DNA of 64,000 nucleotides from WTFY01 sp011523795 (lineage in GTDB: Bacteria > Pseudomonadota > Gammaproteobacteria > UBA4575): NCBI GenBank assembly GCA_965207475.1, contig OZ242278.1, forward strand, positions 1,550,001 to 1,614,000, in the 5' to 3' direction. The notes beneath the pieces were generated by a model. The model was given only the letters and a program-made list of their open reading frames with translations. It searched no databases and was not told the origin of the DNA. Positions 1 to 9,397 of this stretch are shown here, piece after piece. Position 1 is the first letter of the stretch; each line of letters begins with the position of its first letter. The translations under genes and the position numbers were made by a program.

Positions 1-3000
1 CGTTCCAGCGTGAACGCCACTGGGTCCAGGCCTCGAAGCGGCGGCTCCTGGCCGAAGGTCACCCCTTGCTGGGCGTCCGGCATGAATCCGCCAGTGGCGA
101 GATCATTTTTGAGACCGAGATTTTTCCCTCGGATCCGGCATGGCTGAGCGACCATCGGGTATTCGGTCTGCTCATCGCACCGGGAGCCCTGTACGGCGGC
201 ATGGCGGCATCGGCCTCTCTTGCCGAAGGCGGCCGGCCGATGGTGGTCGAAGACCTGCAGTTGCATAACCCGTTGATCTTTTCGGATGCGGAGGCGAGGG
301 ACGGGGAAGAGGAGAATGGCCGAAAGGTGCAGGTTGTGCTCGATGCCCCCGAACAGGCGCCATCGCGGCGTGTCCGGATATTCAGCAAGGGAGTCGAGGA
401 AGGCTGGGTGAAGCACATTGAGGGCCGTGTATCGACGGGCACCTCCATGCCGGAAGGCAGTGCGCAGATCGATGTCGAAAAACTGAAGTCCGGCCTGTCG
501 CCCGCTGACGTGTCGGCTTATTACCGTGCCAAGGCAGCGACCGGAATCGACCTCGGCCCATTCTTCCGCACGCTGAGGAAGGTGTGGTCCGGGCCAGGTG
601 AAGCGTTAGGGGAAGTGTATTTGCCGGAATCCCTGGGCCGGAACGAGTTGGATGTCCACCCGCTTGTTCTGGACGGTTGCTTTCAGGTCGTGGGTGTGGC
701 GCGAAACGTGACGGGCGCCCAGGGGGAGGCGACGTACCTGCCGTTCGGCTGGGAGCGACTGTGGCTGGCGAAGCAACTGCCAAACCGGGTGCTTTGCCAC
801 GTGCGCATCAATGAGGCCCCCGCCGGCCAATCGGGAGAGAAAACGGACCTGGCGGCGGAGGTCCTGAGCGGGGAATTGCGTATTTACGATCCGGCCGGGG
901 CTTTGCTTGGCGGGTTGAGCGGGTACATGGTGAAACGGGCGACGCGGGCGGCGCTGTTGTCTGCGGTCGAGGGAGTGAAGGATCTGCTGTACGAGATTGT
1001 CTGGCGCGACTGCGCCCTCGAACAGGGAATAACTTCTGCCGACTTCTTTCCTGATCCGTCTTCTGTCGCAGCCAGTACGGGATTGTTCTCTGAGTATGTA
1101 GCGGCCGAGGGGGTCAAGCCGGAGGACAGGAGCTCTCTGCTGATGGATTTGGAACGGTGGTCGCGATCCTATGCGCTCACGAATCTGGAGAAGCTGGGCT
1201 GGCAGCGCGAGGTGGGCATGACCGTGGACCCCGATGATCTGCGGCAACGCCTGGGAGTCGTCGAGGATCACAAACGCCTGTTCCGCCGGCTGTTCGAAAT
1301 GCTTGCCAAGTCGGGAGTGCTGGAGGAGACGCAGGAGGGTTTCACTGTCGTGCTTGGGCCGGATGACCCGCTGCCGGACGAACTGCCGGAAAACCCCGAG
1401 GAATTCCACACACGGATGGCCGAACTCTATCCTCACGGCTTGACCGAGATCGGATTGTTCTGCCGGTCCGGCGGTGCCCTGACCGAAGTGCTGCGTGGCC
1501 AAGAGGACCCGCTGACGCTACTGTTCAGCAGCGGAGAGCCGACTGCGGCGGATTTGTACCTGAAGGCGCCGGTTGCACGTGCCGCGAACCGGATGCTGGC
1601 CGATGCAGTGCGGACGCTCGTGGCCACATTGCCCGAGGGGCGGCGCCTCAGGGTCGTCGAAGTCGGTGCAGGCACGGGATCGGCGACTGCGTCCGTCCTC
1701 CCGGAGCTTCCACCGGGACGGTTCGACTACACGTACACGGACATTTCGGCAGGCTTTTTTGCGGAAGCGGAGGCGCGCTTCGGGGATGCTGGCGGCTGCA
1801 TCGAATACCGACCGCTGGATATTGAAAAGGACCCCATCACTCAAGGTTTCAGCTCCCACGGTTATGACTTGCTGATTGCATCCAACGTGCTTCACGCGAC
1901 GCGCCATCTTGATGAAACACTGGGACACTGCCGGGATCTTCTTGCACCATCGGGACAGTTGATCGCACTGGAAAACCTCCACGGCCAGGGCTGGATGGAC
2001 CTGACTTTCGGGCAGCTGGATGGCTGGTGGCGGTTTGCCGATGACTACCGTCCCCACCACGCCCTCGCGAGTCCCGCGGTGTGGCGTCAAGCACTTGGCA
2101 ACTCGGGTTTCGGGGAAGTGGAAGTTCTTGGGGTGGACGAGTCCGGTGCAGCCAGGATGCCGGACAAGGGCGTGATCGTCGCACGGGGTCCCGCGGAAGT
2201 GGCGGAGCCCCCGGGCGTATGGGTGCTGACCGCGTCTCGTGGAGATGCGGCCACCGCGCTTGCGGGCTTGCTGGCGGCAAGGAACCAGACAGTCGTACTG
2301 GCAGGAAGCGAATCGTCCGAAGACGGGCCATTGGCAGCCGGTGGTCCCGGCGTCTTCAAGGCCGCCGTGGAAATGGATCGGCGCGAATCGTGGCAGTTAC
2401 TGCTGGAAAGCCTGTCCCGGGAGGTGCCGTTCAACGGCGTGGTGCATCTTGCGGCGCTGGACGGCCATGGGGCCAAGGCGGTGATCGGGGAAATGGCGGG
2501 AGACGTCAAACAGATCTGCGCGAGCGCATTGGCGCTGGTGCAGGGCATGGCCGATGCCGACGTAACACCCGACAAGGGCGTATGGTTTGTCACGCGGGGA
2601 GCACAGGTGCTTGAGCGGGAGCGCGACGGGGAACTCGCAGGCGCGACACTCTGGGGTTTTGGCAAGGTGGTGGCTCAGGAGGCGGCGCATCTGCAACCGA
2701 GGATGATCGATCTGGATCCCGCGCAAACGGCTTTCTCGGCAGACTTTCTCAACGAATTGCTGTACCCGGACCAGGAAAACCACATCGCTTATCGCTTGGG
2801 TGACCGCTTGGCTGCACGCCTGGTTCGATCTGGCACCGAGGCGGAGCGGCTGGTTCTGCCGGAAGAACCGGACTGGGTGCTGTCTCCGGATCCGGGCGGA
2901 ATGTTCGAGAAGCCGGAAATCAAGCTGCTTCCGGAGCGCACCCTGGAGCCGAAACAGGTCCGCGCCACGGTCGAGGCCACAGGGCTCAACTTTTGGGATG

Positions 3001-3578
3001 TGTTCCGCTCGCTCGGTTTCATCGAGGAAGGAAACCTGGGGAGGGAGCTATGCGGCCATGTTCTCGAGGTGGGCTCCGACGTCTCTACCGTCTCGGTCGG
3101 AGACCGCGTGGTTGGACTGGGATTCGGGGCATTTGGGCCGGAAATGATTACCCGGGAAGAACTGGTGGCACCGGCACCGCCTGGCGTTTCAGTGTCGGCG
3201 CTCGCCACGATACCGAGCGCATTCGTGTCGGCCGCACTGTCTTACGAGCTGTCCGGCCTGGAAGCCGGAGACCGTGTTCTGATTCACGCGGGTGCGGGTG
3301 GCGTGGGGCTCGCGGCAATCCAGCTTGCTAATGCTGCGGGAGCAGAAGTTTTCGCCACTGCAAGCGCGCCTAAGCAGGCCTATCTCCGGTCACTGGGTGT
3401 GGAACACGTGTTCGACAGCCGCCAGACGGCATTCGGGAAGGAGATCCTGGAAATTACGGATGGTGCAGGAGTGGACGTGGTGCTGAACTGCCTGACGGGA
3501 GAAGGCTTCATCGACGCCAGCTTGTCCTGCCTGGCGCAGGGGGGCGTTTTGTGGAACTGGCCCGGCGTGACATTCTGA
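1..3578 (+). CDS. Type I modular polyketide synthase, 5' part (DH-cMT-psiKR-ER), partial and ending at a frameshift
   Basis: The frame is open from base 3 and continues off the window. Its first residues, FQRERHWV, are the usual end of a PKS AT domain, so KS-AT lie upstream. In order (residues counted from base 3) there is a dehydratase at about 17-300 with the HxxxGxxxxP motif (His 51) and the DGCFQ motif (Asp 224). A C-methyltransferase follows at about 370-690 with SAM motif VEVGAGTG near 551. A structural KR half spans about 735-945. An enoyl reductase begins near 960 with NADPH motif HAGAGGVGLAAIQ near 1097. This is a fully reducing, methylating module. The frame stops at 3576-3578 inside the ER, and the rest of ER continues at once in the next frame, so this is one gene broken by a single-base shift. 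The product is unknown. Confidence 0.93.
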   Translation, partial: FQRERHWVQASKRRLLAEGHPLLGVRHESASGEIIFETEIFPSDPAWLSDHRVFGLLIAPGALYGGMAASASLAEGGRPMVVEDLQLHNPLIFSDAEARDGEEENGRKVQVVLDAPEQAPSRRVRIFSKGVEEGWVKHIEGRVSTGTSMPEGSAQIDVEKLKSGLSPADVSAYYRAKAATGIDLGPFFRTLRKVWSGPGEALGEVYLPESLGRNELDVHPLVLDGCFQVVGVARNVTGAQGEATYLPFGWERLWLAKQLPNRVLCHVRINEAPAGQSGEKTDLAAEVLSGELRIYDPAGALLGGLSGYMVKRATRAALLSAVEGVKDLLYEIVWRDCALEQGITSADFFPDPSSVAASTGLFSEYVAAEGVKPEDRSSLLMDLERWSRSYALTNLEKLGWQREVGMTVDPDDLRQRLGVVEDHKRLFRRLFEMLAKSGVLEETQEGFTVVLGPDDPLPDELPENPEEFHTRMAELYPHGLTEIGLFCRSGGALTEVLRGQEDPLTLLFSSGEPTAADLYLKAPVARAANRMLADAVRTLVATLPEGRRLRVVEVGAGTGSATASVLPELPPGRFDYTYTDISAGFFAEAEARFGDAGGCIEYRPLDIEKDPITQGFSSHGYDLLIASNVLHATRHLDETLGHCRDLLAPSGQLIALENLHGQGWMDLTFGQLDGWWRFADDYRPHHALASPAVWRQALGNSGFGEVEVLGVDESGAARMPDKGVIVARGPAEVAEPPGVWVLTASRGDAATALAGLLAARNQTVVLAGSESSEDGPLAAGGPGVFKAAVEMDRRESWQLLLESLSREVPFNGVVHLAALDGHGAKAVIGEMAGDVKQICASALALVQGMADADVTPDKGVWFVTRGAQVLERERDGELAGATLWGFGKVVAQEAAHLQPRMIDLDPAQTAFSADFLNELLYPDQENHIAYRLGDRLAARLVRSGTEAERLVLPEEPDWVLSPDPGGMFEKPEIKLLPERTLEPKQVRATVEATGLNFWDVFRSLGFIEEGNLGRELCGHVLEVGSDVSTVSVGDRVVGLGFGAFGPEMITREELVAPAPPGVSVSALATIPSAFVSAALSYELSGLEAGDRVLIHAGAGGVGLAAIQLANAAGAEVFATASAPKQAYLRSLGVEHVFDSRQTAFGKEILEITDGAGVDVVLNCLTGEGFIDASLSCLAQGGVLWNWPGVTF
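3539..3550 (+). other. Frameshift point in the PKS gene (run of six G)
   Basis: The run of six G at 3539-3544 is where the two PKS frames should join. Frame 3 reads Q-G-G-V-L-W and soon stops. Frame 2 from 3542 reads G-R-F-V-E-L-A-R-R-D, the expected ER continuation of the GG(R/K)FVELG type. Restoring one base in the G-run gives a continuous ER. This may be a sequencing or assembly error in a homopolymer, a real pseudogenising deletion, or slippage. The sequence alone cannot decide. Confidence 0.85.
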
Positions 3579-6500
3579 GCATGGACGAGATGGCTGCGGC
3601 ACGCCCGGACGTGGCCTATGACATTCTTGAACTGGACGTTCTGAAAAAAACAGACCCGGCGTGGGTAGGAAGGGTTCTGAGCGGCATCATGGAGCAGTTT
3701 TCATCAGGGAAACTGAAGCCGATCGTCCACAGCAGGTGGCCGCTGGCCGAAGCGGGAGCCGCATTGAGGTTCATGCGTTCGGCACGGCACCTCGGAAAAA
3801 TCGTCCTGACGCCGCCAGCGCTCATCAGGGGTCAGTTGCGGCAGGATCGGACCTATCTGGTGACTGGCGGATTGGGTGGAATCGGGTGTGCCGTGGCAGA
3901 ATGGCTCGCGGCCCAGGGAGCGGGAGCCATCGTGCTGAATGGGCGCCGGGATCCGGATGCTGCGGCCGAGAAGACGATCAGCGCACTCAGGGAACGCGGG
4001 ATAACGGTGCAGGTGGAGCTGGCGGATGTGCTAGACGTCGCTGCGGTGGATCAAATGCTGGCGCGAATCGATCAGGAGCTACCGCCCCTCGGCGGCGTGA
4101 TCCACAGCGTGGGGGTGCTGTCGGACGCTGCGCTGACCAACCAGAGCTGGGAAAGTTTCGAGAAAGTGCTGTGGCCGAAGATTCTGGGGGCTTGGCATCT
4201 GCACCGCGCGACAGTGGATCGCGACCTGGATCTTTTCATCCTCTTCTCGAGCCGGGTTGGCGTGATGGGCAATCCCGGCCAGGCGAATCATGCCGCGGCC
4301 AATGCCTTTCTGGACCAGCTTGCCGGACATCGCCGCGCGCTAGGCCTCCCGGGACAGGCCATTGCCTGGGGGGCCTGGTCGGAAATCGGTGAAGCGGCAG
4401 AGCAACGGGAGCGGATCGATCGCCGCCGCACCGCGCTTGGTGGCCGCTGGTTCACTCCGCAGCAGGGGATCAAGGCGCTTGAGAACCTGGTGCGCCAGGA
4501 CACTACGAATTCCGTGGTGATGGCGATGGACTGGGCCGTGTTCGAGGAAGCCACCGGAACCCGTCCTCCCCTGCTGGAGGATTTGCTGTCCGTTGTGTCG
4601 GACAACGAGGCCGAGGCCTCAGCCCTGTCGGGAGATCTGCTTTCCCAGTTGCGCGGGGTGCCTGCGGCAGCGCACAAGGAACTCCTCGTCTCTTTCTTGC
4701 AGCAAGAGGTGCAAGCGGTGCTGAGACTGCCGACGGCGCCTGCGCCCACAGTAGGATTTTTCGATCTTGGGATGGACTCACTGATGACAGTGGAGTTGCG
4801 CAACCGCCTGAACCGGGCATTTTCCGAGGAGTACACGGCACCCAACACGGTTGTGTTCGACTATCCCGACATCACAACGCTCGCCGGTCACTTGGCCGAA
4901 GAGATCGGCGATATCGGCAGCGCGCCTGCCCCTCAGGCTCGGCCCGAGCCTGAGGGGCAGCCGGTGGAACAGCGGAAGGATGACGGCATCGCAATCGTGG
5001 GCATGGCGTGCCGCTTCCCTGGCGCTCCGGATCTCGCTTCATTCTGGCGTGTGCTCGAGGCCGGCGAGGACATGGTGACCGACGCGCGCCAGGATTCCGA
5101 CTTCTGGAGCGGAATTGAGAAAGACTTTCTCACCCAATACGCCGCTTACTGCCGCGGCGGGTTTGTGGAAGGGCTCGACAAATTCGATGCGCGCTTCTTC
5201 GGCATCCGGCCGATCGAGGCACGAACCATGGATCCCCGGCAAAGGTTGTTGCTGGAAATGAGCTGGCAGGCGCTCGAGGATGCCGGAATGGATCCCGGTC
5301 TGCTGAAAGGCAGCCAAACCGGGGTATATGTGGGGTTGGGCGCCAGCGAATACCGGGACCTGGCCGCAGCCCTCGGCGAGGAAGGCAACTATATCGGTAC
5401 TGCCGGAAGTGTAGCGGCCGGGCGGATTTCCTATGCACTGGGTTTCATGGGACCGGCGATTCCGCTGGACATGACCTGTGCCTCGTCACTGGTTGCTGTG
5501 CATCAGGCGGCCGCAAGCCTGCAGCGGGGCGAGGTGGATTTGGCCCTGGCCGGAGGGGTCAACGTGGTCCTGTCCCCTGCCGTCACAAAGTTCATGGCGG
5601 ACTTCGGGATGCTGTCGGCGAGCGGGCGGTGCAGGGCTTTCGATACCGCAGCAGATGGTTTCGTGCGAGGCGAGGGTTGCGGGATCGTGGTTCTCAAGCG
5701 GTTGAGCCGGGCGGAAGCGGACGGTGACCGAATCTGGGGTGTTATCCGGGGTTCGGCAGTCAACCAGAACGGGGCAAGTGCCGGCATATCGGCGCCAAGC
5801 GGAACTGCACAGGAGCAGGTGCTGGGAGAGGCGCTGGCCCAGACCGGGATGCCGCCGTCGGAGGTGGATTACCTGGAGGCTCATGGAACAGGCTCGGAAT
5901 TGGGTGATCCGATCGAAGTGTGCGCGGCTGCGGCGGTGTACGGCAAAGGGCGCGAGGCGGATCGCCCGCTGCTGATCGGCTCAGTCAAGCCGAACATCGG
6001 GCACCTGGAATGGGCGGCGGGCGTTTCGGCGCTGATCAAAGTCGTGCTGGCGATGCAGCGGGGGGTGATTCCCGGACAACTGCACCTCCGGAATCCGAGC
6101 CCGCAGGTGGACTGGGACCAGTTGCCCGTGCGGGTGGCGTCGGAAACGACCGACTGGCCACTCGACCCCGACCGCCCGCCGCGGGCGGGTGTGAGTGCTT
6201 TTGGGCTGTCAGGGACGAATGCTCATGTCATTGTGGAAGGTTACGAGGCGCCGCAGGGCAGGCCATTCAAGTCCGACGGGATGTCCGCCCCCAGGGGGGC
6301 CGAACAGGCTGTCGGCATCTTGCTGCCGGAATCCACCGAGGATTCGCTGCCGGCGGCAGGGGAATCCGACCCGCGTGCGGCAAGAATCCTGCCCCTCTCC
6401 GGGAAGTCGCATGCAGCACTTGGAGAGTTGGCAGGGAAATACCGGTCATGGCTTGAAGGTCATGCGGGGGAGCTTTTCGGGGAAGGCGAAACTCCAGACC

Positions 6501-7507
6501 GGTTGCTTGCCGACATGGCGTGGACGGCCGGGATAGGGCGAAGTCATTTCACTCACCGCGCGGGTGTGGTGTTCAGCGATGCCGAATCCTTGAGGAACGG
6601 GCTGGAGGCGCTGGAAGAAGCGGGCGAGAGACCAGAGCCGCGAGTGGTGACAAAGGCCGCGTTCGTGTACACCGGGCAAGGCGGCCAGTGGGTCAGGATG
6701 GGAGAAGCGCTGTATCGGAGTGAGCCGGTAATGCGGGCGGTGCTGGATCAATGTGATACCTGGCTTCAGGAGGAACGGGAAGTTTCGCTGCTGGAAGTGA
6801 TGTTTGGCCAAGCCGATTCGAAAGCAAGCCTGGACGATCCTGCATGGGCGCAACCGGCTATCTATGCGCTGGAATGCGCACTTACAGCATGGTGGCTGAG
6901 CATGGGGGTTCGCCCGAGCGCACTGATTGGCCATGGTCTCGGTGAAGTCGTGGCAGCGCAGGCGGCGGGAGTATTCAGTCTGAAGGATGGCTTGCAGTTT
7001 GCGGCAGTGCGTGGCGCGCAGAACGGGGTTTTGGATGAATTGGAAACGGTTTTCTCGGATTTCACGGTCGCGCCGCCGTCGATTCCCCTGATCAGCAGCA
7101 CAATGGGCCGACCGGTAGGGCCTGACGAAGTGCTCGACGCAACCTACTGGTGCGAGCAAGCGTGCAAACCGGTGAAACTCCAGAAATGTGCCGGGGCGCT
7201 GGCGGATTTTGGAATCGATGGGCTGGTGGAAATCGGCCTGGATGAGGCATTGGGCCCCAAGCTTGCTTCTGCCCGGGATACCGGGGAGTGGGCGCTGATC
7301 CCAAGCGTGTACGAACCGTCCGGTGACGAGCCGGTGGAGGACATTTACCGGAAATTCGTGGGGACCGTGGCGAAGGTGTACGAGGCGGGCCTGCCGGTAT
7401 CCTTCCAGGGACTGTTCGCGGGCGAAGCACGGCGCCGAATTTCACTGCCGGGCTATCCGTTCCAGCGACAGCACTACTGGATCAGTACGGCAGGCAAACA
7501 GCCGTAG
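3551..7507 (+). CDS. Type I polyketide synthase, 3' part (ER end-KR-ACP-KS-degenerate AT)
   Basis: This is the continuation of the preceding PKS frame. The first usable start codon is GTG at 3551, but the natural protein should be continuous with the upstream part. Residues 1-90 complete ER. KR lies at about 97-285 with GGLGGIG and FSSRVG; the usual catalytic Tyr position reads GQANH (His 247). ACP carries GMDSL with Ser 410. KS starts near 477 and has Cys 643, His 778 and His 818 at normal spacing, so it looks intact. AT starts near 1037 (GQGGQ), but the active-site motif is GHGLGE instead of GHSxGE (Gly 1129). The region holding the AFHS histidine is missing, which makes the AT about 100 residues short. 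The protein ends in the post-AT linker (YPFQRQHYW) with no ACP, TE or reductase after the last KS-AT. The last module therefore cannot load itself and would need a partner AT and ACP, if it works at all. Confidence 0.92.
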   Translation: MELARRDILSMDEMAAARPDVAYDILELDVLKKTDPAWVGRVLSGIMEQFSSGKLKPIVHSRWPLAEAGAALRFMRSARHLGKIVLTPPALIRGQLRQDRTYLVTGGLGGIGCAVAEWLAAQGAGAIVLNGRRDPDAAAEKTISALRERGITVQVELADVLDVAAVDQMLARIDQELPPLGGVIHSVGVLSDAALTNQSWESFEKVLWPKILGAWHLHRATVDRDLDLFILFSSRVGVMGNPGQANHAAANAFLDQLAGHRRALGLPGQAIAWGAWSEIGEAAEQRERIDRRRTALGGRWFTPQQGIKALENLVRQDTTNSVVMAMDWAVFEEATGTRPPLLEDLLSVVSDNEAEASALSGDLLSQLRGVPAAAHKELLVSFLQQEVQAVLRLPTAPAPTVGFFDLGMDSLMTVELRNRLNRAFSEEYTAPNTVVFDYPDITTLAGHLAEEIGDIGSAPAPQARPEPEGQPVEQRKDDGIAIVGMACRFPGAPDLASFWRVLEAGEDMVTDARQDSDFWSGIEKDFLTQYAAYCRGGFVEGLDKFDARFFGIRPIEARTMDPRQRLLLEMSWQALEDAGMDPGLLKGSQTGVYVGLGASEYRDLAAALGEEGNYIGTAGSVAAGRISYALGFMGPAIPLDMTCASSLVAVHQAAASLQRGEVDLALAGGVNVVLSPAVTKFMADFGMLSASGRCRAFDTAADGFVRGEGCGIVVLKRLSRAEADGDRIWGVIRGSAVNQNGASAGISAPSGTAQEQVLGEALAQTGMPPSEVDYLEAHGTGSELGDPIEVCAAAAVYGKGREADRPLLIGSVKPNIGHLEWAAGVSALIKVVLAMQRGVIPGQLHLRNPSPQVDWDQLPVRVASETTDWPLDPDRPPRAGVSAFGLSGTNAHVIVEGYEAPQGRPFKSDGMSAPRGAEQAVGILLPESTEDSLPAAGESDPRAARILPLSGKSHAALGELAGKYRSWLEGHAGELFGEGETPDRLLADMAWTAGIGRSHFTHRAGVVFSDAESLRNGLEALEEAGERPEPRVVTKAAFVYTGQGGQWVRMGEALYRSEPVMRAVLDQCDTWLQEEREVSLLEVMFGQADSKASLDDPAWAQPAIYALECALTAWWLSMGVRPSALIGHGLGEVVAAQAAGVFSLKDGLQFAAVRGAQNGVLDELETVFSDFTVAPPSIPLISSTMGRPVGPDEVLDATYWCEQACKPVKLQKCAGALADFGIDGLVEIGLDEALGPKLASARDTGEWALIPSVYEPSGDEPVEDIYRKFVGTVAKVYEAGLPVSFQGLFAGEARRRISLPGYPFQRQHYWISTAGKQP

Positions 7508-7539
7508 CGGGCCACCTTGCTTTTTCACGGCCTGCGGAA

Positions 7540-7567
7540 AACTTCCTGACCCTCCGGACAGGAAGTT
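7540..7567 (+). terminator. Hairpin between convergent PKS and hydrolase genes
   Basis: The arms AACTTCCTG (7540-7548) and CAGGAAGTT (7559-7567) form a perfect 9-bp stem with a 10-base loop. It sits 32 bases after the PKS stop and 13 bases before the stop of the opposing hydrolase. There is no clear T-run, so this is at best a bidirectional, weak terminator. Confidence 0.4.
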
Positions 7568-7580
7568 CCACCTGCACCAG

Positions 7581-8471
7581 CTAGGCAAGACCCCTGTGTT
7601 CCAGGAACTGCCGGACCGCTGTGACGCACACTGCCGGCTGTTCCAGTTGGAGCAGGTGCGTCGCATCAGGGATGAAGTCATAATCCACGGTCATGACATG
7701 GCTGAGGTCGAAGGTTGGCAGGTATGCATAAGGCAAGGTGGGATCGGCACCGACGACCTTCGTCGGGCAGGGAAGCGTTTCAAGGTCCACCAGTGGTGAA
7801 AAGCTTCTCACGTAATCCATGATCTGGGCCTCGTATTCGCGAGGACATCGCAGCTCGTAATCGTGTCCATCGGGAGATTTGCGAAGCGTGGTCTTGGCCA
7901 TGAGTTGCAGGACTCCCGGGACGACCCGGGTAAACGCCGGCATATAGCTGAGAAAATCCGCAAATTCTTCCTCTGTCCGGAATCGATGTCCCCGCCGCCG
8001 CGTCATCGCCGCGGCGTGTTCGGCTGCCGCATCGAATTCGGCTTGACTGGAACCTGGCTTGCACACGGGCGGGTCAAAAAGGATCTGCGCGATGCAGCTG
8101 TTGATCTGGGGGGGTGACAGGAGGGATATCAGCCCCGAGACCGAGTGAAATACTCCGATCTTGGGTTTGCTTCCGTAATGATGGTCGATGGACTCCAGGA
8201 TCAGGCCGAAGTCCTGGATCATGACGGGTACATTATGCTCCCGGCGTACGCCGACCCGGTTCCAGCCGTGGTTCCTGAGATCGTAGACGATCAGGTCAAA
8301 GTCACCGGCGAGCTGCGACCAGAAAGGGTAGTAGAGGTCTATCGCGAGCCCGTTGCCATGACACAGGACGAGACGAGGGCCTGACGGATTCCCGTGTTGT
8401 CGCAAGGTTGTAACGGTGTCATCGTCCAGCCGGGTTTCGCACACAGAAATTGGTTCGGGTAGCTCCCACAT
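7581..8471 (-). CDS. Alpha/beta hydrolase, possibly a stand-alone thioesterase of the PKS locus
   Basis: A 296-residue alpha/beta-fold hydrolase. An oxyanion-type HGNG lies at residues 38-41. The likely nucleophile is Ser 110 in a non-standard elbow (HSVSG, where GHSxG is usual). The likely acid is Asp 243 (GADPTLP) and the base His 272 (DATH). There is no signal peptide, so it should be cytoplasmic. Its stop faces the PKS stop. Upstream on the same strand, 11 bases away, is the phosphopantetheinyl transferase gene. Because the PKS has no terminal thioesterase, a role in product release or editing is a reasonable inference, but the family has many other activities. Confidence 0.8.
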   Translation of the reverse strand: MWELPEPISVCETRLDDDTVTTLRQHGNPSGPRLVLCHGNGLAIDLYYPFWSQLAGDFDLIVYDLRNHGWNRVGVRREHNVPVMIQDFGLILESIDHHYGSKPKIGVFHSVSGLISLLSPPQINSCIAQILFDPPVCKPGSSQAEFDAAAEHAAAMTRRRGHRFRTEEEFADFLSYMPAFTRVVPGVLQLMAKTTLRKSPDGHDYELRCPREYEAQIMDYVRSFSPLVDLETLPCPTKVVGADPTLPYAYLPTFDLSHVMTVDYDFIPDATHLLQLEQPAVCVTAVRQFLEHRGLA

Positions 8472-8482
8472 GGTGGTTCAGA

Positions 8483-9250
8483 TTATGACAGGGTTTCCCC
8501 AGGTTGCCCGGCGGGCCCCGGATCCAGTTCGTAGGCGATGGCCGCGGCGAAACCTCGGGAGCCCAGGTTTTCCAGCTGCCACCGGACGGCGGGCAGCTGG
8601 GGAAAGTGGAACGTGCTGCACCGTTTTACGCCGCCACGCACCGCAACAGGAATCTCAAAAGCCGACAGGTCCAGATAAAGTCCCCTGCCGACCGCCTTGA
8701 CCAGTGCTTCTTTCATTGTCCAGAGCCTGAAAAACAGGTGAATTTTCTGCTCTCCTTCTGCCGAGGCCAGCTCCGCACGCTCGTTCGAAGTAAACATGGT
8801 CTCGATGGTTCCATCGATACCAAGCCGGGTGACCCGTTCTTCCACATCCACACCGATGCGTCCTTCAGGAACCAGGGCAATCAGTCCATGTGAGCCGCTG
8901 TGACTGATATTGAAGCTGACGGGTGCCTGGATGCCGCCTGCGAGGGCAAACGGTTTTCCATATTCCGAGGTATCGAAAGCAAGTTCCTCATTGTTGCAGC
9001 CAAGTTGATTGCAGAGAATGGCACGCAATGCCGCCCGGGACAAGCCAAATTCGCGTTGTGGGTGAGCATGTTGAAAGTGATCCCAGCGAACCTGTTCCTT
9101 CGCGTCCAGCCAAGCCTTCGCACTCGCCTCGCGGGCCGTATCAGGTGTCAGGTCTACATGGAAGACCTTCACACTTCCGGATTTGCGGTACAGATGCCAC
9201 CAGCATGGTGTCGCTGGGCCGGCTGGGCTGCGGCGATCATGATCAGGCAT
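8483..9250 (-). CDS. 4'-phosphopantetheinyl transferase (Sfp-type)
   Basis: A 255-residue Sfp-superfamily enzyme that moves phosphopantetheine from CoA to the serine of carrier proteins. The metal-binding motif GVDVEE and the downstream W-T-M-K-E-A-x-x-K motif are both present. A GKP-like segment (YGKPF) precedes them. It lies between a free-standing ACP gene and the hydrolase on the same strand, next to the PKS, so it most likely activates the PKS ACP and the free ACP. The start at 9250 is the longest option; a GTG at 9172 is another candidate and would still keep the conserved core. Confidence 0.9.
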   Translation of the reverse strand: MPDHDRRSPAGPATPCWWHLYRKSGSVKVFHVDLTPDTAREASAKAWLDAKEQVRWDHFQHAHPQREFGLSRAALRAILCNQLGCNNEELAFDTSEYGKPFALAGGIQAPVSFNISHSGSHGLIALVPEGRIGVDVEERVTRLGIDGTIETMFTSNERAELASAEGEQKIHLFFRLWTMKEALVKAVGRGLYLDLSAFEIPVAVRGGVKRCSTFHFPQLPAVRWQLENLGSRGFAAAIAYELDPGPAGQPGETLS

Positions 9251-9397
9251 GCACAGTCCCGTCGAAAAGACTGTGCGTTGGCCTGCCTTGCAATCTAAAC
9301 CATGCTTTGATCACGACTGCCCGGTATTCGGGGCAGTGAGACCTGCTGGCAACTTGTCGGGGGATGTCAATCCGAGATCATGACTCCGGCATGCTCA

